Part shown: piece by piece, positions 43,024 through 50,693 of the stretch
How the letters are laid out: each line of letters opens with the position of its first letter
Position numbering within the stretch: position 1 is the stretch's first letter
From: Myxacorys californica WJT36-NPBG1
GTDB lineage: Bacteria; Cyanobacteriota; Cyanobacteriia; Leptolyngbyales; Leptolyngbyaceae
Assembly (NCBI GenBank): GCA_019359315.1
Contig: JAHHHO010000001.1
Span: 124,001 to 188,000 of the forward strand
Reading direction: 5' to 3'
DNA length: 64,000 nt
Notes under the pieces: generated by a model
What the model was told of the DNA's origin: nothing
The model's input: the letters and a program-made list of their open reading frames with translations, nothing else
Database searches by the model: none
Translations under genes and position numbers: made by a program

Positions 43024-43911
43024 TTAAAGTTCGGCAACGGCTCGTTCTATGAGACGCCGCGCTAGAGTTTGCGTTCCCGTATGGGTATAGTATTTCACGG
43101 AAACGTCGAGGAATGCACCTACATAGTCCAGTTTGTCGGCAGAAACCTGAATGACTTGGCTGAGATGACTGAGAACGCTCTGCTGAGTGAGGTTACGAGA
43201 GCTAACAAAGTCGCCCATCCAGCCTTTTACGGAGTCGAAGCTTTGGGTAATAAAGCCCAACTGTCCGGCAGGATTGCCGCCCGGAATCAGATCGCTGACG
43301 CCTTTAAAGGTCTGATTTTTTTGGAGTTCATCCGGTGAGGTCTGAGTGATGCTCGCCATGCCTTTTTCGATAAAGCCGCCGCCGAGTGGAATCAGCCCGT
43401 CATAGCAGACGAGGGCTGCCATTCGCATCAGCGATTCGCCACCGTAGTCGCCCAGTGCGGCTAGAAAGTCACCGATGCTGTCTCCAGGAATGCCGTTAAT
43501 TTGGCAGAAGGCGACAAGTTCGACCACGAGTTTAACGGCGAGGTCGAGACTTTGCGCTTTTTCTGGCTTGGGAGTGAGATTGCCCAAAAAGCCTAGAAAT
43601 GAGATGTCTTGCCCAATTTTGTTTGCCAATGCCGCCGCACCGAGCGCTCCTGCCGCCGAGTCAACGGTGTTGTAGAGCCACATCGCTCGCTGATAGCCTT
43701 GAGAACTGTCGTTGTAGAGGTAAACGGCACGCTCCCCGATCGCTTGAATCATCGCGTCGTCGGTTTCACCTGTGACGGCACTAATTGTGTTTGTAAAGCC
43801 CGTCAAGTTTTGCCATTGTCCTGGCACGACGAAATCGAGGGCGTTGAGGGCTTTGACCGTCATCCCGTCTGTGGGAAGTTCGTCCACCAATTCGTAAATA
43901 GTTTTGCTCAT
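43024..43911 (-). CDS. unrecognised 295-aa protein
   Basis: I do not recognise this family. The protein starts MSKTIYELVDELPTDGMTVK and has no signal peptide. Several Gly/Ala-rich hydrophobic helices (AAGALGAAALANKIGQDISFLGFLGNL, LIPLGGGFIEKGMASI) suggest membrane association or a helical bundle. The C-terminus is helical (LIERAVAEL). The gene follows, on the same strand, a small lipoprotein gene with an 84-base gap, so the two may be one unit. Codon use looks like that of the neighbours. Confidence 0.7.
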   Translation of the reverse strand: MSKTIYELVDELPTDGMTVKALNALDFVVPGQWQNLTGFTNTISAVTGETDDAMIQAIGERAVYLYNDSSQGYQRAMWLYNTVDSAAGALGAAALANKIGQDISFLGFLGNLTPKPEKAQSLDLAVKLVVELVAFCQINGIPGDSIGDFLAALGDYGGESLMRMAALVCYDGLIPLGGGFIEKGMASITQTSPDELQKNQTFKGVSDLIPGGNPAGQLGFITQSFDSVKGWMGDFVSSRNLTQQSVLSHLSQVIQVSADKLDYVGAFLDVSVKYYTHTGTQTLARRLIERAVAEL

Positions 43912-43995
43912 GAAAAGCTCCTGTGCATGGTTTCACGACAGATCGTGAGGAAAGTTGATCCGTTGACGTATCAATCAGACTGCTTGAAATCCGGT

Positions 43996-44505
43996 TTAGG
44001 TTTTCAGTTTGGATAATCCTTTGAGGTCAAATTTAGAAATCCATTGCTCACGCTCGGCTTGACTGAAGTTAGGATCGCGCGCGAGGACTTTTACTTGATA
44101 TTTGCCAACCAGCACACTCGTTTGGGTTTTGCCCATTGTGATGGCTGGGTAGCCTGCGATCGTTTGGGTGCTGTTTTCATACTTAGCGGCGGCAGCAGGC
44201 AGGCTGCTGGTGTCAGAGATCGACAGTTTTGCTACCTCTTTGCCATCTTTTTTAAGAGCCGCTTCACTAAAGCCTTTTTTCTCTTGGGTGTAAACTCGCT
44301 CGTAGCCTGCTCCTGGTTTCGGGAAGTACTTGTTGAATTGACTGCCTTGAGTGGCATCTTTAGCAACGGCAGTGACGCCGGGCTTGCTGCTGTCCTGTTG
44401 AGCCTGAGCAAAGCGATCGGGAGCTTGTGCCTGCTGACAGCCTGTAATCAGGAGAACAACGGTCAATAAAAGCCCAAGGAGACTGCGCTGCCAGTGTTTA
44501 AACAT
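43996..44505 (-). CDS. predicted lipoprotein of 169 residues
   Basis: From ATG 44505 (MFKHWQRSLLGLLLTVVLLITGCQQ), with an ideal lipobox LITGC at residues 19-23; an in-frame ATG at 44523 adds 6 residues. The mature protein has about 145 residues. After a Gln/Ser-rich linker comes a compact domain (NKYFPKPGAGYERVYTQEKKGFSEAALKK, KYQVKVLARDPNFSQAEREQWISKFDLKGL). This pattern occurs in cyanobacterial lipoproteins of unknown function. It is anchored either in the plasma or the outer membrane. The gene for the 295-aa protein lies just downstream. Confidence 0.8.
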   Translation of the reverse strand: MFKHWQRSLLGLLLTVVLLITGCQQAQAPDRFAQAQQDSSKPGVTAVAKDATQGSQFNKYFPKPGAGYERVYTQEKKGFSEAALKKDGKEVAKLSISDTSSLPAAAAKYENSTQTIAGYPAITMGKTQTSVLVGKYQVKVLARDPNFSQAEREQWISKFDLKGLSKLKT

Positions 44506-44730
44506 CGGTACTGAGTTTCTCATAGCGTTTACTTGGGAGAACGGTTGATTGAATATAGACGACTATCTGGTGTACATCAAATTTTCTTACCACAGCCACT
44601 GGCTAAGGAATGATTTTCACAAGAATATCTTCTGTACTGTAATGCGCTTCGTGCTTCGCGCAACTCCAAATAAACTGCGTCTTAGAAGAAATACAGTTTG
44701 TAAAAAAGAATTCGTACTCTCTAGTCCAGT

Positions 44731-45816
44731 CTACTGTCGAGTTGCTTCCTGAAGCGGCTTTACGCTCTCGCTTTGCTGTCGAAGGTATTGTTCATACTGA
44801 CGCACAATCAAGCGCTGTACCGCTATGATCGCAGGATTCACTTCTACGTACCGTCGTTCAGGGTTTTTGAGATAGTGTTTCTGTTCGCTCTCAATCATCT
44901 CAATATCTTGATTTAAGAACCTCATAAATAATAGATGGAGAATTGCAGGCTGTAACAGAGGGCGTAATGAATTGAGCAACCATTTTGGAACGCGAACTTT
45001 TAGAAAAAACAATGCAAAGGAGCGGCTTTTTGTTTTACCAATGGGTAGGCGCATTAAATATAGCGATGAGACACCTTCGAGGGCGCTGGCGTAGTTGGGA
45101 TAACGATAACTAATAGAAATGGTTTTAGTAGTCAGGCCGCCATCTTCGCTCAAGCCCAAAAACTTGGTGATCGCTCCTTTATAAGAGACGTTGTAGGCAG
45201 CCGTGACAGAATTCTCGGTTTCTTGAAGCTTTAGCAAGACCGGATCAAACCAGCCTTGGAGGTTTTGATGCAAATAGCCGTGAAACACGTCCATTGTGTT
45301 TTCGTTGCAGATGGAGAAATGCGCCTCGAACCTAGCCGTGATCGGAACCATGAGCCAATCGGGATTATCGTATTCAGGCATTTCAGGAATGGATTCACGT
45401 TCTGCTAAGGCTGGATCGCCTGGAAAAATCCACAGAATGCCGTATTTCTCTTGCACCGGATAGCTTCTCATCCGAGCGCAAGGTAGCTTTTGGTCTGAAT
45501 TCCAGTAGGGGATGCTGATGCACTCGCCGTTGCCGTTGAACTCCCAGCCGTGGTAGCCACATGCGATCGCGTCTCCCTGCACTTTGCCTTTATCCATCGC
45601 GACGCCTTTGTGGGGGCAAACATTCTCAACGGCTTGCACTTGGTTTTTGCTATCTCGAAAGAGCGCGATCGGTTGCTCCCAGATCGTGATCGGCAAAATC
45701 TCTTGGGGCTTGAGGTCTTTTGCCCAAGCTACGGCATACCAGTAGTTTGGGTTAATTCCCACTTCTCGCACGGCATTGCGGACAGTCTGACCGATTAGCG
45801 TCGTCGCTAGTTCCAT
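44731..45816 (-). CDS. Rieske-type aromatic-ring oxygenase, group 1
   Basis: 361 residues. Rieske [2Fe-2S] motif C-P-H-K-G ... C-G-Y-H-G-W (residues about 66-87), with the usual preceding NYWYAVAWAKDLKP. The mononuclear iron site is N-E-N-T-M-D-V-F-H-G-Y-L-H (about residue 175), with two His and a later Asp as ligands. The family takes O2 and electrons from a ferredoxin to oxidise aromatic or tetrapyrrole substrates. Vanillate demethylase, PaO and CAO are relatives. The substrate is unknown. The C-terminal part contains a helix often used for membrane contact. It stands alone. Confidence 0.9.
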   Translation of the reverse strand: MELATTLIGQTVRNAVREVGINPNYWYAVAWAKDLKPQEILPITIWEQPIALFRDSKNQVQAVENVCPHKGVAMDKGKVQGDAIACGYHGWEFNGNGECISIPYWNSDQKLPCARMRSYPVQEKYGILWIFPGDPALAERESIPEMPEYDNPDWLMVPITARFEAHFSICNENTMDVFHGYLHQNLQGWFDPVLLKLQETENSVTAAYNVSYKGAITKFLGLSEDGGLTTKTISISYRYPNYASALEGVSSLYLMRLPIGKTKSRSFALFFLKVRVPKWLLNSLRPLLQPAILHLLFMRFLNQDIEMIESEQKHYLKNPERRYVEVNPAIIAVQRLIVRQYEQYLRQQSESVKPLQEATRQ

Positions 45817-45887
45817 GTTCTTCTCCTTGGCTTGGTCTGAATCATAGCAAAGAGCGCTCGGGATAGGGAGAGAACGAGAAGCATTTT

Positions 45888-46040
45888 TTGATTCAAGCTG
45901 GCGCTATTTGATTCAGGTTTCCGGTATTTGATTGAAGGTAGGCGTTGTTTGATTCGAGGTAGGCGTTATTTAATTTCAGATACGCGTTTCTCGATTTGGC
46001 GTAGGCATTTCTCGATTCAGGCTTCCGTTATTCGATTTGT
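45888..46040. repeat. tandem array, period 20-21 bp, about 8 units
   Basis: Starts of the unit TTGATTC or its variants lie at 45888, 45908, 45928, 45949, 45970, 45991, 46012 and 46032. The spacing is 20 or 21 bases and the right half reads like AGGTAGGCGTTA. Read on the minus strand, the 21-base units give a heptad such as NAYLESN. The 20-base units break that frame, so it is not one coding sequence today. It directly adjoins the truncated transposase. Confidence 0.8.
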
Positions 46041-46310
46041 AGCGTTTGCTCGCGTGGAACATGGCGCTTGATCCATTGCTTGGCGATTGGAAACCACACC
46101 GCTTCGGGGGCCAGTTGTCGCAGGCTTAGGAACCGTTGTAGATTCCGTTTGCGACTCTCAAATAGAATCGGTTGAGGAAACCAGTGTTGCTAAGCGTTCA
46201 ATTGTGACTCGCCGCTCTTTCTGCACCAGTTCGACCAAGATTTCCAGCATCACAAATTCAGTCTCGGACAGTTGAGATCGCAAACAGGTTTGATAGAATG
46301 ACGGCAACAA
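46028..46310 (-). pseudogene. IS4-like transposase remnant, frameshifted and truncated
   Basis: Read on the minus strand from TTG 46310, the frame gives LLPSFYQTCLRSQLSETEFV, then MLEILVELVQKERRVTIERL and ATLVSSTDSI before a stop at 46158-46160. Another frame takes over in the same place: ILFESRKRNLQRFLSLRQ, LAPEAVWFPIAKQWIKRHVP, REQTLQIE, stop at 46028-46030. Joined, the two fit the N-terminal 90 or so residues of cyanobacterial IS4-like DDE transposases as I remember them (L-P-x-F-Y-Q, FESRxxxLQRFL, WFPxxKxW). The catalytic domain is gone. It is dead by one frameshift and 3' loss. Confidence 0.72.
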
Positions 46311-46323
46311 TTTCAATATCAGT

Positions 46324-46353
46324 GGAGTGAATCGTTTAGTTTCACTCCTTTTT
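46324..46353 (+). terminator. hairpin with T-run upstream of the transposase remnant
   Basis: GGAGTGAA (46324-46331) pairs with TTCACTCC (46341-46348), followed by TTTTT. It reads on the plus strand, although no plus-strand gene ends nearby. It may belong to the former insertion sequence end. Confidence 0.65.
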
Positions 46354-46648
46354 GTCTGCTCTCGTCGCTGCGATGACCATCTGCTCGAGCAATTTATTTG
46401 CCGGTTAGAGTTGAACCCAACTTTGATTAAATCCCATGCTAACTATGAAAACCTGCGCTCCTACGGCGTCATAGCCGCTTAACGCTGTTCGGACTATTGA
46501 TAGAAGAGGATTAAGCAGACCTCGCGAAGCTGTGAATAGTTGAAGCCTTCACTGCTGCCATGAAAGCTTAGCCATTAGAGATGTAATTGTTAACGATGGA
46601 CAGATTGAGTTAAGCCCTTTAAGGTGAAATACAAGTTTAGTCGCCCTA

Positions 46649-47221
46649 GTGTCGAAATGTGCTATGACATTTAATTCCAAAACCTCAGATGTGAAAGTCC
46701 ACTGTACGTTCTCAGGAGACTCTATTCACCCTTGGGAAACTGGCACAAGAGTATCGGAACTGCAAGTGTTGCTAAACGCTTGTGGATACTCTTTACGGGT
46801 TGACGGAGATTTTGGAAGTCTGACAGAAACTGCCATTAGAACATTTCAGCAACAACACGAGTTAAAAGTCGATGGAGTTGTTGGCACAATAACGTGGACA
46901 GCTTTAGAAGCAAACATCCGACCGGGAGCGCGAATGCTGAAACTCGGACACACCGGAGCAGATGTACGTGGGCTTCAAGAACTTCTGCACAATCACGGTT
47001 ATTCTGTTCAAAAAGACGGCTGCTTTGATGCCACTACCGAACGTGCTGTCATGAGCTTTCAGCAAAAGTGCCAGTTAAAGAATGATGGTATTGTCAATGT
47101 TGCCACCTGGAATCAGTTACAGGAGTGCCCAACCTCTAATAGCTCAAAGTCTGGCAGATCAAAGTCTGCGACGCCTTTCCCAAATCTAAAAAAGCGGATT
47201 GACTCAGGCAAGTGGTGGTAG
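46649..47221 (+). CDS. protein with two peptidoglycan-binding domains
   Basis: 190 residues from GTG 46649; ATG 46664 is an alternative. Two PG_binding_1 domains in tandem: residues 31-90 (RVSELQVLLNACGYSLRVDGDFGSLTETAIRTFQQQH, then DGVVGTITWTAL) and 96-160 (DVRGLQELLHNHGYSVQKDGCFDATTERAVMSFQQKC). The C-terminal 30 residues are Ser/Lys-rich. No catalytic domain and no signal peptide are seen, so export is unexplained unless the start lies upstream. Such domains bind cell-wall glycan or peptide. It is convergent with the following gene. Confidence 0.88.
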   Translation: MSKCAMTFNSKTSDVKVHCTFSGDSIHPWETGTRVSELQVLLNACGYSLRVDGDFGSLTETAIRTFQQQHELKVDGVVGTITWTALEANIRPGARMLKLGHTGADVRGLQELLHNHGYSVQKDGCFDATTERAVMSFQQKCQLKNDGIVNVATWNQLQECPTSNSSKSGRSKSATPFPNLKKRIDSGKWW

Positions 47222-47283
47222 AAGATGCCGCTTGTCTAAGTCTAGGGTGTAATGACGTGTTGCCTTCGGAGTTGCGCTCTGCG

Positions 47284-47694
47284 TTAATCACTAGACTTAT
47301 AAGCAATCCACCCACCAAAGTCAGACACATCAAGCCAGTTATATTTCTCCACGAGTTCACGCGGGTAAAGAAACGCAGTTGCAACGTCTCCATTTTCTAG
47401 AACAACATCAGCAGGATACATATGAGGCGGCTCATTTGCAGCAAGATGCTCAAACTGCTCGTGAGTGAGTTCATACACTTCTCCCGGAATCGAGATACCG
47501 CCTTCATCGACTTGGTAAATTGCTGGATGCCAACCGTTCTCAGCAGCATGGAGGCGATACAAAGGTTTTGTTTGAGTCGCTTCAATAAACGTAGCGTTGC
47601 CTAAGTTGCCGTGGTCTGGTTGACCGCGCAACGCTGATCCACAGATGAAAATGCGTTTAGCTGCTCTTGTCTGAGTCATACGGTTCTCCATCAA
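47284..47694 (-). CDS. gamma-glutamylcyclotransferase-fold protein
   Basis: 136 residues. IFICGSALRGQPDHGNLGNATFIEATQTKPLYRLHA resembles the fold found in GGCT/AIG2 proteins and in the C-terminal domain of allophanate hydrolase (F-x-Y/C-G-S near the start; GGISIPGEVYEL; a conserved Glu in ANEPPHMYP). It may cyclise gamma-glutamyl compounds or bind small amides, but the substrate is not known. Alternative starts exist at 47691 and 47679. TATTGA-TTTG-TCAATA (47696-47711) lies directly upstream and could be an operator. Confidence 0.75.
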   Translation of the reverse strand: MMENRMTQTRAAKRIFICGSALRGQPDHGNLGNATFIEATQTKPLYRLHAAENGWHPAIYQVDEGGISIPGEVYELTHEQFEHLAANEPPHMYPADVVLENGDVATAFLYPRELVEKYNWLDVSDFGGWIAYKSSD

Positions 47695-48135
47695 TTATTG
47701 ATTTGTCAATATTTAATTTAGTATCCAAACCGCCCTCACTCTAACCCTCTTCTACAGGAGAGGAAATAAAAGTTTGGCTCCCTTCTCTCGTGGGAGAAGG
47801 AGTAAGGGATAAGGGTAGCAGCAATCCCAATGATTTTTGCCGAGTTAATAATTAATGCGCTTGGACAGAACCCTAATCAGTTGTCTCGCTTCTAACGGCA
47901 TAATTGGCGCAAAGCAAACGTCAATTACTGGGGTAGACAAGATTTGTAACTGGCGGTTCATCCTTGCATGACACAAACCGCTTTGGGTATTGCTCTAAAT
48001 TTGACCTTGAATCTGATCATTCCTTTTCTGTCTCAGCTTCTATTGCTTCGAGCCGAACGGCATTTCGCTAGAGGCTGCCGTCACCAGCGGCGAAGCGAAA
48101 CGATAAACCGCAAACTTTAGAAAGTGGAGAACCTA
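47695..48135. other. divergent intergenic region with inverted repeats
   Basis: 441 bases. It holds TATTGA/TCAATA (47696-47711) in the probable minus-strand promoter. At about 47732-47818 there is a CCCTCACTCTAACCCTC-type dispersed sequence with an imperfect CCTTCTC/GAGAAGG hairpin, a kind of short repeat common in bacterial genomes. No coding frame is convincing. Confidence 0.5.
48126..48129 (+). promoter_or_regulatory. Shine-Dalgarno setting the start at 48136
   Basis: GGAG 6 bases before ATG 48136. An in-frame GTG at 48124 overlaps it, so ATG 48136 is preferred. Confidence 0.7.
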
Positions 48136-49434
48136 ATGGCTCGTTTTCTGATTGGCACTATCCCGGTTATTGGACATGTTAGCCCTGCCGTACCGATCGT
48201 TCGTGAGCTAGTCAAGCGCGGACATGAGGTGTGTTGGTACACCGGGCAAGCGTTTCAATCAACTGTTGAGAAGATTGGAGCGCGGTTTGCCCCGATTCTC
48301 AGTTGGCTCGACTACTCGGATGTAAAGAACGTTCCTTCGTCCTTGATGGATCAGCGTGAAGCGGCTGAGGGAGTGCAACGGCTAAAATTTGATCTGAAGA
48401 ATTTTTTTATCGATCCTGCATTAGGGCAAACCAAAGATCTTTCAGAGATTCTGGATCAGTTTCCAGCCGACGTCCTGATTGCCGATTCTATGTTTCTGGG
48501 AATCTCCTGGATAGCAGAACAAAAAGGGCTACCCTGGGCAGAGTTTGGTTCATCTGCTTTAGCCCTGAACAGCCGAAACACGGCTCCCTTTGGGCTGGGT
48601 CTTCCGCCCAGCAATAATCCATTCAGACGATTGCGGAATCAGGGGCTAAAGTGGTTCTTTGGACAAAAGGTGCTGCGGCATTTAAGAGCCTACACCAACG
48701 ACTTGCGATCGCAACTCAACCTGCCCGCCTGCCCTGTCCATTACTTTGAAAAAATTTCCCCCTTCTTGTATCTGTCCCCCAGTGTTCCAGGCTTTGAGTA
48801 TCCGCGCCGCGACTTACCTTCTCAAGTTCACTTTACTGGAGCGCTGCTGTCTCCGCTTCCGGCTGAGTTTACGCCTCCTGTCTGGTGGGGTGAACTTGCA
48901 GGCGACACACCCATCATTCATGTCACACAGGGCACGGTGACCACAAATGCAGCAGAGTTGCTAGTGCCAACGTTGCAGGCACTGGAACACGAAAATGTTT
49001 TAGTCGTGGCAACGACAGGCGGAGCGCCCGTTGACACCCTCAAACTGACTCACATTCCAGCGAACGCCAGAATTGAGCCATTCATTCCCCACGCTCATTT
49101 GCTGCCCCATGTAGATGTGATGGTCACGAATGGAGGGTACAACGGGGTGCAAATGGCTCTGGCAAATGGAGTTCCCTTGGTGGTTGCAGGGCAAACGGAG
49201 GAGAAACCGGAGGTTGCTGCGCGGGTGGAGTGGGCAAAGGTGGGAATTAATTTGAGAACGCGCACACCCTCGCCCAAACAGATTAAAAATGCGGTCAAAA
49301 CGTTACTCGCCAATTCTAGCTATCGCACTCGCAGCGAGCAGTTTCAAACCGAAATGCAACAGTACAATGCACCTGCGATCGCGGCAACATTACTCGAACA
49401 ATTAGCTACCACCAAGCAACCTGTATTGAGGTAA
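48136..49434 (+). CDS. glycosyltransferase, MGT/UGT (GT1) type
   Basis: 432 residues from ATG 48136. GT-B fold: N-terminal domain starting RFLIGTIPVIGHVSPAVPIVRELVKRGHEVCWYTG. C-terminal nucleotide-sugar domain with IHVTQGTVTTNAAELLVPTLQAL, RIEPFIPHAHLLPHVDVMVTNGGYNGVQMALANGVPLVVAG, the usual PSPG-like block of macrolide/UGT enzymes, although the classical HGG is replaced by NGG. These enzymes glycosylate small lipophilic molecules, carotenoids or macrolides in the cytosol. The acceptor is unknown. It stands alone in an accessory stretch. Confidence 0.88.
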   Translation: MARFLIGTIPVIGHVSPAVPIVRELVKRGHEVCWYTGQAFQSTVEKIGARFAPILSWLDYSDVKNVPSSLMDQREAAEGVQRLKFDLKNFFIDPALGQTKDLSEILDQFPADVLIADSMFLGISWIAEQKGLPWAEFGSSALALNSRNTAPFGLGLPPSNNPFRRLRNQGLKWFFGQKVLRHLRAYTNDLRSQLNLPACPVHYFEKISPFLYLSPSVPGFEYPRRDLPSQVHFTGALLSPLPAEFTPPVWWGELAGDTPIIHVTQGTVTTNAAELLVPTLQALEHENVLVVATTGGAPVDTLKLTHIPANARIEPFIPHAHLLPHVDVMVTNGGYNGVQMALANGVPLVVAGQTEEKPEVAARVEWAKVGINLRTRTPSPKQIKNAVKTLLANSSYRTRSEQFQTEMQQYNAPAIAATLLEQLATTKQPVLR

Positions 49435-49928
49435 ACCAGCTTTAGTCAACAAGCCCAGAGCGTGCTTTGGACACAAATAATGCTGTTCAAACTATGACGC
49501 TTGCTTTCGCCAACGCCGCTTTTCTTAACTCATTTTCAACAACTTCACCTCAAAGCTCGGAGCTTCAAGTTCAAAGCTCGGAGCTTCAAGCAGAAAGCAC
49601 GGTAGCTCTGCTTCCCGTAGGGTTCGTCCAGGTTCAGAAGTTGGAGTTCCGAGCAAAAAGGTTGAAGTTCCGAGTTCAGAGGGCGAAGTGTCGAGCAAAA
49701 AGGCCGGAGTTCCAGGTTCAGAGGGCGGAGTTCCGAGTTCAGAGGCCGAAGTTCCGAGTTCAGAGGGTGAAGCTCCGAGTTCAGAGGCCGAAGCTCCGAG
49801 TTCAGAGGCCGGAGTCCCAAGCAAAAAGGTCGGAGTTCCGAGTTCAGAGGTCGGTAGCTGCGCTTCACAGGGTATCGCTCCATCAACTCTTCTAAGCGCG
49901 ATAATGAGAGCAAGTAGAGGACTTCACA
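49435..49928. other. intergenic region dominated by a 21-bp minisatellite
   Basis: 494 bases between two plus-strand genes. Most of it (49551-49853) is the tandem array described separately. Long frames are open in several phases on both strands because the unit length is a multiple of three; none is called as a gene. Confidence 0.7.
49551..49853. repeat. 21-bp minisatellite, two unit types
   Basis: Two first units have the form AAAGCTCGGAGCTTCAAG (49551-49592). After a gap, about 10.5 units of exactly 21 bases run from 49632 to 49853. One type begins AGTTCAGAGG and the other AGCAAAAAGG; each ends in GGAGTTCCG or a variant. The types are mixed in order. No spacers and no flanking cas genes are present, so it is not CRISPR. 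Confidence 0.9.
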
Positions 49929-50501
49929 ATGATTGCCACACCTCAACCTCAGAAGATGTCGATCGAGGAGTACCTGGACTGGGAACCTCGCCAAGAAACA
50001 CGTTATGAATATGTGTACGGCGAAGTCATTGCCATGACAGGTGGAACCATCCCTCACAATGACATTGCAATTAATCTCTTGACACTCGTGCGATCGCAGG
50101 TTCGGGCTAAAGGTTGTCGGATCAACATGGCAGATGTCAAAGTTCAAGTCAATGCATCCGGTCTTTATTACTATCCAGATCTGGTTGTAAGTTGTGATCC
50201 TCGTGACCTCAACGCCTGCAAATCGATCCAGTACCCTAAGCTTATTGTCGAAGTTCTTTCCCCTGGCACAGAAGGCTACGATCGAGGCGATAAGTTCAAG
50301 TCTTATCGCAGTATGCCGACGTTGCAGGAATATGTGCTTGTAGACTCCGAAAAAGTCAGCGTCGAATGTTATCGTCGCGGTGAAGGTCGGATGTGGCTCT
50401 ACACACCTTATTCGACGGATGACATCCTGACGCTAGAGAGCATTGCCTGGGAAGGCGCGATCAACTTACTTTATGAGGACGTACAGTTCTTTTCAGATTG
50501 A
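49929..50501 (+). CDS. Uma2-family (DUF820) restriction-like nuclease
   Basis: 190 residues. Typical start MIATPQPQKMSIEEYLDWEPRQETRYEYVYGEVIAMTGG, then the PD-(D/E)xK core: PDLVV with the metal-binding Asp and LIVEVLSPGTEGYDRGDKFKSYRSMPTLQEYVLVD with Glu and Lys. Uma2 proteins are present in dozens of copies in many cyanobacterial genomes; nuclease activity is predicted from the fold, the role is unknown, and some copies behave like selfish or immune elements. It starts 75 bases after the end of the minisatellite. Confidence 0.93.
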   Translation: MIATPQPQKMSIEEYLDWEPRQETRYEYVYGEVIAMTGGTIPHNDIAINLLTLVRSQVRAKGCRINMADVKVQVNASGLYYYPDLVVSCDPRDLNACKSIQYPKLIVEVLSPGTEGYDRGDKFKSYRSMPTLQEYVLVDSEKVSVECYRRGEGRMWLYTPYSTDDILTLESIAWEGAINLLYEDVQFFSD

Positions 50502-50534
50502 GCGGTGAGTTAGATCGTTTATCTTCATTGCGAT

Positions 50535-50562
50535 TCAAAGTGAAAAACTCAAAGTGAAAAAC
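50535..50562 (+). repeat. 14-bp exact tandem duplication
   Basis: TCAAAGTGAAAAAC occurs at 50535-50548 and again at 50549-50562, downstream of the Uma2 gene. Confidence 0.85.
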
Positions 50563-50605
50563 TTCAAATTTAAAGGTCAGTCTGCTTCACGTTACAGGCA
50601 AGAGT

Positions 50606-50624
50606 GGCGAGAGGTCGCCTTCTT
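50606..50624 (+). terminator. weak terminator after the Uma2 gene
   Basis: GGCGA-GAGG-TCGCC (50606-50619) followed by TTCTTT. The stem is only 5 bp. Confidence 0.35.
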
Positions 50625-50693
50625 TGTATCCAGTGTGCAGTAAATGCCACTAAATGTTTAGTAGCATTGCATTCACTTGCATAGGACAGCCTC

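Larger units (their letters stand above)
45817..46648. other. accessory intergenic region of about 830 bp
   Basis: No intact gene. From left to right it holds a tandem array with a period of 20-21 bases (45888-46040), a frameshifted transposase remnant (46028-46310, minus strand) and a hairpin terminator (46324-46353). The last 300 bases show nothing distinct. Confidence 0.75.

Noticed and set aside
45888-46040. CRISPR array
   Set aside because: Units are contiguous with no unique spacers, and no cas gene lies in the window. The same holds for 49551-49853.
46087-46275. Plus-strand frame of 62 residues
   Set aside because: It is antisense to the transposase remnant and low in normal protein features.
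49467-50147. Three long repeat-encoded frames (heptads such as RVQRPKF, SELGTPA, RPLNSEL) on both strands
   Set aside because: All result from a 21-bp unit without stop codons. No frame has a ribosome site, and the frames overlap each other, so I call a minisatellite instead of genes.
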